A program made the position numbers and the translations under genes. Shown piece after piece: positions 59,372 to 64,000 of a DNA stretch of 64,000 nt. Numbering within the stretch: the first letter of the stretch is position 1; each line of letters starts with the position of its first letter. The notes under the pieces are model-generated. The model searched no databases, was not told the origin of the DNA, and saw only the letters and a program-made list of their open reading frames with translations. The stretch covers positions 186,001-250,000 of the forward strand of contig NZ_JASITE010000010.1 in NCBI RefSeq assembly GCF_030767025.1, read 5' to 3'. The stretch comes from Nocardia sp. CC227C (lineage in GTDB: Bacteria; Actinomycetota; Actinomycetes; Mycobacteriales; Mycobacteriaceae).

Positions 59372-60313
59372 TCAGCCGGCGCGGACCGCTTCCAGTTCGG
59401 TGACGCGGACGGTCGGGGCGAGCCGGTCGCGCAACGCGCGGTCGATCTCGCCGGCGACCGGGATGACGACGGCGGCGGCCGAAGTGGCTACCGCGTCGAT
59501 GAGCAGGGCGGGCCAGTCGGGTTCGCGGGAACGGGACAGACCCGCGATGACGGCCGCCGCGGCGGCGTCACCCGCACCGGTGGGATTGCCCGCGAGCGGT
59601 TCGGGCAGGGCCGCGGACCACGCCCGGGTCGGGGTGACCGCGACCATGCCCGCACCGCCGCGGGTGACGATCACCGCGCCCACACCACGCGCGACGAGCG
59701 GCTCGGCGGCGGCCAGGATATCGGCGGGCGTGGTCGCGGGCTGCCTCGTGAGCCGCTCCAGCTCTTCGGCATTCGGCATGAGAACGACGCCGGGCACACC
59801 GGCCGCGAGTTCCAGTGCGGGCCCGTCCACATCGCAGACCACGGGCACGCCCGCATCGGCGGCCAGCCGCGCCAGCTCGGCGGGAACGCTCACATCCACC
59901 CCGCCGGGCAGCGACCCCGCGATCACCACGCCGCTGCTGTCGGAGAGCAGCCCGCTCACCCGCACCCGCAGCTGTTCCACCGCGTGCGCGTCGGAGATGC
60001 GGGCACCGGGCTCCCACAGCGCGGTGGCGGTGCCGTCATCGGATTCGCTGATCACCACCGTGCGCCGCACCCAGGGCAGCGCGTGCACGAAATCCACCGG
60101 CATCTCCAGTTCGGCGGCGGCCGCGAAGGAGTGGTCGGAGAAGCCGGTGGCCCGCGCGTACCGGCCGAGCTGATTGAGCACCCGGGTGACATTGATACCG
60201 CGACCGCCGATGCGCTGATCGACCGATCGCACCCGATGGGCCCGGCCACGGTCGAAACGCTCGACCCGATAGGTCATGTCGTAGGCCGGGTTCATGGTCA
60301 CGGTGAGGATCAC
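59372..60313 (-). CDS. PfkB-family sugar-phosphate kinase (1-phosphofructokinase type)
   Basis: A 313-residue ribokinase-fold enzyme: ILTVTMNPAYDMTYRVERFD, GGRGINVTRVLNQLGRYARA, SLPGGVDVSVPAELARLAAD, VLMPNAEELERLT and the anion-hole/catalytic GNPTGAGDAAAAAVIAG. The opening and GGKG-type GGRGIN are those of FruK/LacC-like enzymes that phosphorylate fructose 1-phosphate or tagatose 6-phosphate. It follows nagA in the same direction (82 bases), so a role in amino-sugar use is likely. Confidence 0.85.
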   Translation of the reverse strand: MILTVTMNPAYDMTYRVERFDRGRAHRVRSVDQRIGGRGINVTRVLNQLGRYARATGFSDHSFAAAAELEMPVDFVHALPWVRRTVVISESDDGTATALWEPGARISDAHAVEQLRVRVSGLLSDSSGVVIAGSLPGGVDVSVPAELARLAADAGVPVVCDVDGPALELAAGVPGVVLMPNAEELERLTRQPATTPADILAAAEPLVARGVGAVIVTRGGAGMVAVTPTRAWSAALPEPLAGNPTGAGDAAAAAVIAGLSRSREPDWPALLIDAVATSAAAVVIPVAGEIDRALRDRLAPTVRVTELEAVRAG

Positions 60314-60395
60314 CCTGCTAACTCTGCCCGTCTCGCGGGCCGATGCAAGCCCTTGATTCGGATAGGGGCCGCGGCAGCGCGGGAACCCCCGCGGA

Positions 60396-61562
60396 TCACG
60401 ACAGCCAGCGGCCCCGGCGCAGCACCCGCCGCAGTCCCAGTTCGTCGTCCACCACGAGCACGTCCGCGTACCGGCCGGGGCACAGATCGCCGACGTCGGT
60501 CAGCCCCAGCGCTACCGCCGGGGTGAGGCTCGCCGCCCGTACCGCCTCGGCCAGCGATATGCCGCATTCCCGCACCGCCCAGGCCACGCCCTGGAGCAGA
60601 TGCGAGGTGCCGCCCGCGATGGAGCCGTCCTCGGTCCGCGCCACGCCGCCGCGGACCTCCAGCTCGCGCGTGCCGAGCCGGTAGCGCCCGTCGGGCATCC
60701 CGGCGGCCCGCGTGGCATCGGTGACCAGCGCGATCTGGTCCTCCGCGACGGCGAAGACCATGGTGCCGAATCCGGCGTCGACGTGCACCCCGTCGCCGAT
60801 CAGCTCCACGATGATCTGTCCCCGCGAGGCGGCGGTGAGCGCGGCGGCGCCCGCACCGGACGCGCGGTGGTGGATCGGCGGCATGCCATTGCCCAAGTGG
60901 GTCACCGAGGTGGCGAACCCGTTGGGCCGCAATGCCTTCGAGAAGGCGTCGAAGTCCGCTTCGCTGTGCCCGAGGGCCACCATCGCGCCGCGGTCGGCGA
61001 GCGTCCGGGCCACCGTGTCGAACCCGGGCAGTTCGGGTGCGAGCGTCATGATCCGCAGATGCCCGCCCCCGGCGTCGAGCAGCCGGGAGGTGAGCCGCGG
61101 ATCGGGCGCGAGCAGATGGCGCCGGTCGTGCGCGCCGCAGCGGGCGTGCGCCAGGAACGGCCCTTCCACGTGGATGCCGCCGATCAGGCCGACGGCGGCG
61201 AGTTCGCGCAGCAGGGCGACCTGCTCCACCATCTCGTCGGCGGGCGCGGTGACGATGCTCGCGAGAATCGTGGTGGTGCCCAGCGCGTGGTGGTATTCGG
61301 CGGCCGCCGTCGCCTCCTCGGCGTCGAGGGTGTCGAATCCGTGCCCTCCCCCGCCATGGTTGTGGATGTCCACCAGGCCCGGCAGCAGCGTGCCGACCGG
61401 CAGCGGCGTGGGCGAGTAGGGCCGCTGCGCCTTCCAGTCGGTGAAGGAGCGCACGGCGGTGATGCGTTCTCCGGAGACCGTCACCACGCCGTCCTCGAAC
61501 GGATATCCGGTGGAGACGACCCGGCCCCGCAGGTGCAACTCGAGATGTAGTTCGGCACTCAC
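60396..61562 (-). CDS. nagA: N-acetylglucosamine-6-phosphate deacetylase
   Basis: A 388-residue amidohydrolase removing acetate from GlcNAc-6-phosphate on the way to fructose 6-phosphate and peptidoglycan precursors. LLPGLVDIHNHGGGGHGFDT, GGIHVEGPFLAHARCGAHDR (metal Glu), VALGHSEADFDAF (His), TSVTHLGNGMPPIHHR (His), ALVTDATRAAGMP (catalytic Asp), SHLLQGVAWAVRECG. GTG 61562 gives the normal start and overlaps an upstream mini-ORF by four bases. Upstream of pfkB-like gene. Confidence 0.92.
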   Translation of the reverse strand: MSAELHLELHLRGRVVSTGYPFEDGVVTVSGERITAVRSFTDWKAQRPYSPTPLPVGTLLPGLVDIHNHGGGGHGFDTLDAEEATAAAEYHHALGTTTILASIVTAPADEMVEQVALLRELAAVGLIGGIHVEGPFLAHARCGAHDRRHLLAPDPRLTSRLLDAGGGHLRIMTLAPELPGFDTVARTLADRGAMVALGHSEADFDAFSKALRPNGFATSVTHLGNGMPPIHHRASGAGAAALTAASRGQIIVELIGDGVHVDAGFGTMVFAVAEDQIALVTDATRAAGMPDGRYRLGTRELEVRGGVARTEDGSIAGGTSHLLQGVAWAVRECGISLAEAVRAASLTPAVALGLTDVGDLCPGRYADVLVVDDELGLRRVLRRGRWLS

Positions 61563-61591
61563 TGCGACGCCCCGTGCTTCTTCGTATTCAT
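61559..61591 (-). CDS. Possible 10-residue leader peptide of nagA
   Basis: ATG 61591, preceded at good spacing by GGGGGAA, reads MNTKKHGASQ and stops at TGA overlapping the nagA GTG by four bases (GTGA). nagA itself has only a weak site, so translation of the mini-ORF may deliver ribosomes to nagA. Could equally be a chance frame. Confidence 0.35.
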   Translation of the reverse strand: MNTKKHGASQ

Positions 61592-62073
61592 GACATTCCC
61601 CCGTATCCGGCGAACAGTGCGGTCCCCGACAGATCCGCACATGCGCCAAGAGTCCCGCCGCGCGCGTGGGGCGAATTCGCCGCGCCGCGCGATCGGCTCC
61701 GGGCACACCGGATGAACCATACCGAGCAGTCCATCGGCGGGTGCGCCCACCACATTCGATGCCGCCGCACCCGGCGACAACCCATCCCGTGCATCCACCG
61801 TCCCATTCTCCGCCTCCCACCGTATGCGCACCGCGACATCCGCACTCGCCCTTGGGAATACAACATCTCGGCCGCGACAAGGACCACAGGCGCCCCGAAT
61901 CCGCTCCGCAGGCCGCCGACCGGCGGCGATCCGGCCGGTCCGGCCGCCCCGGACCGGCCGCCGATCGAACACCGCGATACCCCGGAATGGACAGATGATC
62001 ATGAACGAGGCGGTCGGCGGCACTCTCCGTGGTGGCGAATTTCGTTGCCGATCGGAGATATTCACGTAGCAGG
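61592..62073. other. Gene-free region upstream of nagA
   Basis: 482 bases between nagA and the divergent DUF4254-like gene; holds both promoters. A 12-bp palindrome GGCGAATTCGCC lies near 61670. No DasR-like TGGTCTAGACCA site is seen. Frames crossing it have no family features. Confidence 0.4.
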
Positions 62074-62523
62074 ATGGCCGCCGTGCACCCGCTCCCAACC
62101 AAGAACCTGCTGCTGCGGGCCTGCCGCGGCCTGCCTCCCGACGACCATCCGGTGCTGCGGTACGCCGGTCTGCTCGCGGACCTGCACGAGCGCCGCCTAG
62201 CCGCCCGCCCCGGCGCTACCGCCGCCATCGACCACCACCGCGCCCGCCTCGTGCACGATATCGACCGCTGGGTCGCCACCGCGTCACCGAAGGCCGAACG
62301 AGACGCTCGCCTGCACACCGAGACCGTCGGCACGGTCGTCGACCGCCTGGCCCAGTTCTCGGCACTGGCCTACCTCACCCTGACCACCTGCCCCGACGAG
62401 GCCGTCCACGACGCCTCCACCCGCCTCACCGAACTCGCCACCGCCTACGAGGACCTCGCCCAAGACGTCGCCGCGGGCCGCCGCCGCCTCCCCAACCTCC
62501 TGGTCGAGAGCGACTACGAGTAG
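62074..62523 (+). CDS. DUF4254-like protein
   Basis: A 149-residue helical soluble protein: HPVLRYAGLLADLHERRLAA, AAIDHHRARLVHDIDRWVAT, HTETVGTVVDRLAQFSALAY, STRLTELATAYEDLAQDVAA. This follows the actinobacterial DUF4254 pattern (common in Nocardia and Rhodococcus). ATG 62074; the upstream in-frame extension is unlike the family. Function unknown. Confidence 0.7.
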   Translation: MAAVHPLPTKNLLLRACRGLPPDDHPVLRYAGLLADLHERRLAARPGATAAIDHHRARLVHDIDRWVATASPKAERDARLHTETVGTVVDRLAQFSALAYLTLTTCPDEAVHDASTRLTELATAYEDLAQDVAAGRRRLPNLLVESDYE

Positions 62524-62678
62524 CCGCGCCGCGCCGCCATCGGCGGCGCCCGCGAGAGGGTGGGCGCCGCCGACCGTGCGACGGACGGGTCGAGGCAGGA
62601 GCGGCCCATCCGGTCGGCTGCCCGGGCGCGCGACCCGGGTGAGCGCGCTGGACAGCGCGGTACCTCGGCCGCGTTGGC

Positions 62679-64000
62679 TCACGGGGCGGGCGGGGTGCCC
62701 GGCAGGAGGGCTCGCACGGTGTCGATGGTGTCGGCTTGGGCGGGTTCCTTGTCGGGGCGGTAGCGGACCACGCGGGCGAAGCGCAGGGCCACCCCACCGG
62801 CGTAGCGGGAGCTGGTCTGGACGCCGTCGATGGCGATCTCCACGACCAGTTCGGGGCGCAGGTAGACGGTGGTGCTGTCGCGGTCGCGTTCATGACGCGG
62901 GAATTCGGCGGTCTGCCAGTGCAGGAGCGCATCGGTGAGGCCCTTGAAGGTCTTGCCGACCATGACCGGCTCGCCGCCGTCGGGGTCGCGCGCGCCGAGG
63001 TGCAGGTTGGACAGGTAGCCGGTGCGGCGGCCGTAGCCCCATTCCGCGCCGAGGACGATCAGGTCGAGCGTGTGCGTGGGCTTGATCTTCTGCCAGGCGC
63101 GACCGCGCCGCCCGGCGGCGTACACCGAATCCAGGGATTTGATCATGATCCCCTCGTGCCCGGCGGCCAGCGCACCGTCGAAGTACTCGGCGGCAGCCTC
63201 CGCATCCGGCGCGATGAGCGCCGGAATACTGTGCCCGGGAGCCACTTTCGTCAATGCGGCACGCCGGTCCCGCAGCGGCGCGTCGAGCAGGTCGTCCCCG
63301 TCCAGGTGCAGGCAGTCGAAGAAGTACGGGTGCAGCAGCAGATCGCGGGTCGAGTTCGCCCGCGCCAGTCCGGGATCGCTCGCCACCAGCGCCGGATCGG
63401 AGGCGAAGCGACTCATAGTCTCCTGGAACGGGCGTGGCCGCCCGGAGTCGTTCAGCGCCAGCGTCTCACCGTCGAGCACCACACTGGTGCAGTCCAATCC
63501 CCGCACCAGCCCGACCAATTCGGGCACACCGGCGGTGATGTCGCGCAGCGTGCGGGTGAACACCCAGACCCGCTCACCGTCGCGGTGCACCTGAATCCGC
63601 GCTCCGTCCATCTTGTGCTCGACGCTCACCTCACCCTCGAACTCCGCCAGGGCGGCGTCCAGGGCCGAGCCGGGCGAGGCCAGCATGGGTTGCAGCGGCC
63701 GCCCCACCTCCAGCCGGAAGGCCGCGAGCGCCGCCGCCCCGCCGGTCTTGGCCGCCACCGCCGTCACCGGCAGCCGCCCGGAGAGCATGTGCGCCCGCCG
63801 CACCGCCGCCACCGGGACCTCGAACGCCACCGCCACCGCCTCGGCGACCACCGCCGTCAAGGCCCCCTGCCGCAATTCCCCCGTGAGCAGCCGGAGCAGG
63901 AAGTCCCGTTCCGCGGCGGTCGCCGCCGACAGCAGCTCCACCAGCAGTTCGCGCCGCCGCTCCACCGACCCGGCCCCGGAGGTGGCGGCGAGTTCGCTCA
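62679..64000 (-). CDS. ligB: ATP-dependent DNA ligase, LigB-like, N-terminus beyond window
   Basis: About 440 residues of a roughly 500-residue enzyme; the frame is open through the right window edge (SELAATSGAGSVERRRELLV). N-terminal helical DNA-binding part (FLLRLLTGELRQGALTAVVA), adenylation domain with catalytic Lys in VEHKMDGARIQVHRDG, LDGETLALNDSG, EGIMIKSLDSVYAAGRRG (motif IV) and WQKIKPTHTLDLIVLGAEWG (motif V), then an OB fold. It seals nicks using ATP; the pattern is that of mycobacterial LigB. No Ku or LigD genes are adjacent. Confidence 0.92.
   Translation of the reverse strand, partial: SELAATSGAGSVERRRELLVELLSAATAAERDFLLRLLTGELRQGALTAVVAEAVAVAFEVPVAAVRRAHMLSGRLPVTAVAAKTGGAAALAAFRLEVGRPLQPMLASPGSALDAALAEFEGEVSVEHKMDGARIQVHRDGERVWVFTRTLRDITAGVPELVGLVRGLDCTSVVLDGETLALNDSGRPRPFQETMSRFASDPALVASDPGLARANSTRDLLLHPYFFDCLHLDGDDLLDAPLRDRRAALTKVAPGHSIPALIAPDAEAAAEYFDGALAAGHEGIMIKSLDSVYAAGRRGRAWQKIKPTHTLDLIVLGAEWGYGRRTGYLSNLHLGARDPDGGEPVMVGKTFKGLTDALLHWQTAEFPRHERDRDSTTVYLRPELVVEIAIDGVQTSSRYAGGVALRFARVVRYRPDKEPAQADTIDTVRALLPGTPPAP

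Noticed and set aside
60396..62333. Extended nagA frame of 645 codons
   Set aside because: The extra N-terminal part is Arg/Ser-rich, without conservation pattern, and would run into the DUF4254-like gene; GTG 61562 gives the family length.

Overview
The window is high-GC actinobacterial chromosome, most likely from Nocardia or a close relative in the Mycobacteriales. The evidence is an HbhA-like adhesin with a Lys/Ala/Pro tail, an LprQ-type L,D-transpeptidase next to murB, an orphan EspG-like protein, a trans-acting enoyl-reductase-like protein and an MT0933-like antitoxin. Several blocks recall, from memory and not from a search, the M. tuberculosis Rv0467-Rv0483 neighbourhood: aceA/fadB2, TetR/DUF445, XRE/hbhA/DUF2516, deoC/LmeA-like and murB/lprQ. 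Here they are re-ordered and interrupted by other genes.

Region by region. 1-4200 is an AT-richer island. It holds an IS701-type transposase cut by the window edge, a tandem array of YezG-like immunity genes (two intact, two broken) behind two unidentified small ORFs, and a dead IS5-type element with intact ends. 4200-9920 is an accessory stretch: a DUF5753/DUF397 (Scr1-type) pair, a phage-type DUF7341-like protein with a LysB-like esterase, and four more Cro/C1-type regulators. 9900-17200 looks like a lipid or acyl-product cluster: TetR, two thiolase-fold synthases (the second degenerate), a family 2 glycosyltransferase, an AMP-forming ligase and a PapA-like condensation-domain acyltransferase. 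17250-28000 is mostly core: L,D-transpeptidase, MurB, two DUF2505 proteins, a methyltransferase, an AbiEi-like regulator, an LmeA-like protein, DeoC, GNAT and PurU.

28150-33700 contains two paralogous alpha/beta hydrolases and the XRE-hbhA-DUF2516 operon. All three promoters carry the same inverted-repeat operator, so they probably form one small regulon. 33800-44800 has TetR, an ABC1/UbiB kinase, an enoyl-reductase-like protein, EspG, PPK2, a DsbA/VKOR disulfide pair, an S1C protease, an alcohol dehydrogenase, an AI-2E transporter and a short TnpB-element scar abutting an antitoxin gene. 45000-50550 holds a MetE homologue that lacks three of its four zinc ligands, then FadB2 and isocitrate lyase. 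50546-64000 has a secreted lipase, a divergent NB-ARC/TPR STAND protein with two small partner genes, a purine-catabolism and molybdenum-enzyme block (fused OHCU decarboxylase/HIU hydrolase, MobA-like, XdhC-like), the sugar genes pfkB and nagA, and a LigB-type DNA ligase cut by the right edge.

No tRNA, rRNA, CRISPR array or riboswitch could be supported. Family names come from reading the translated sequences; no database search was run.
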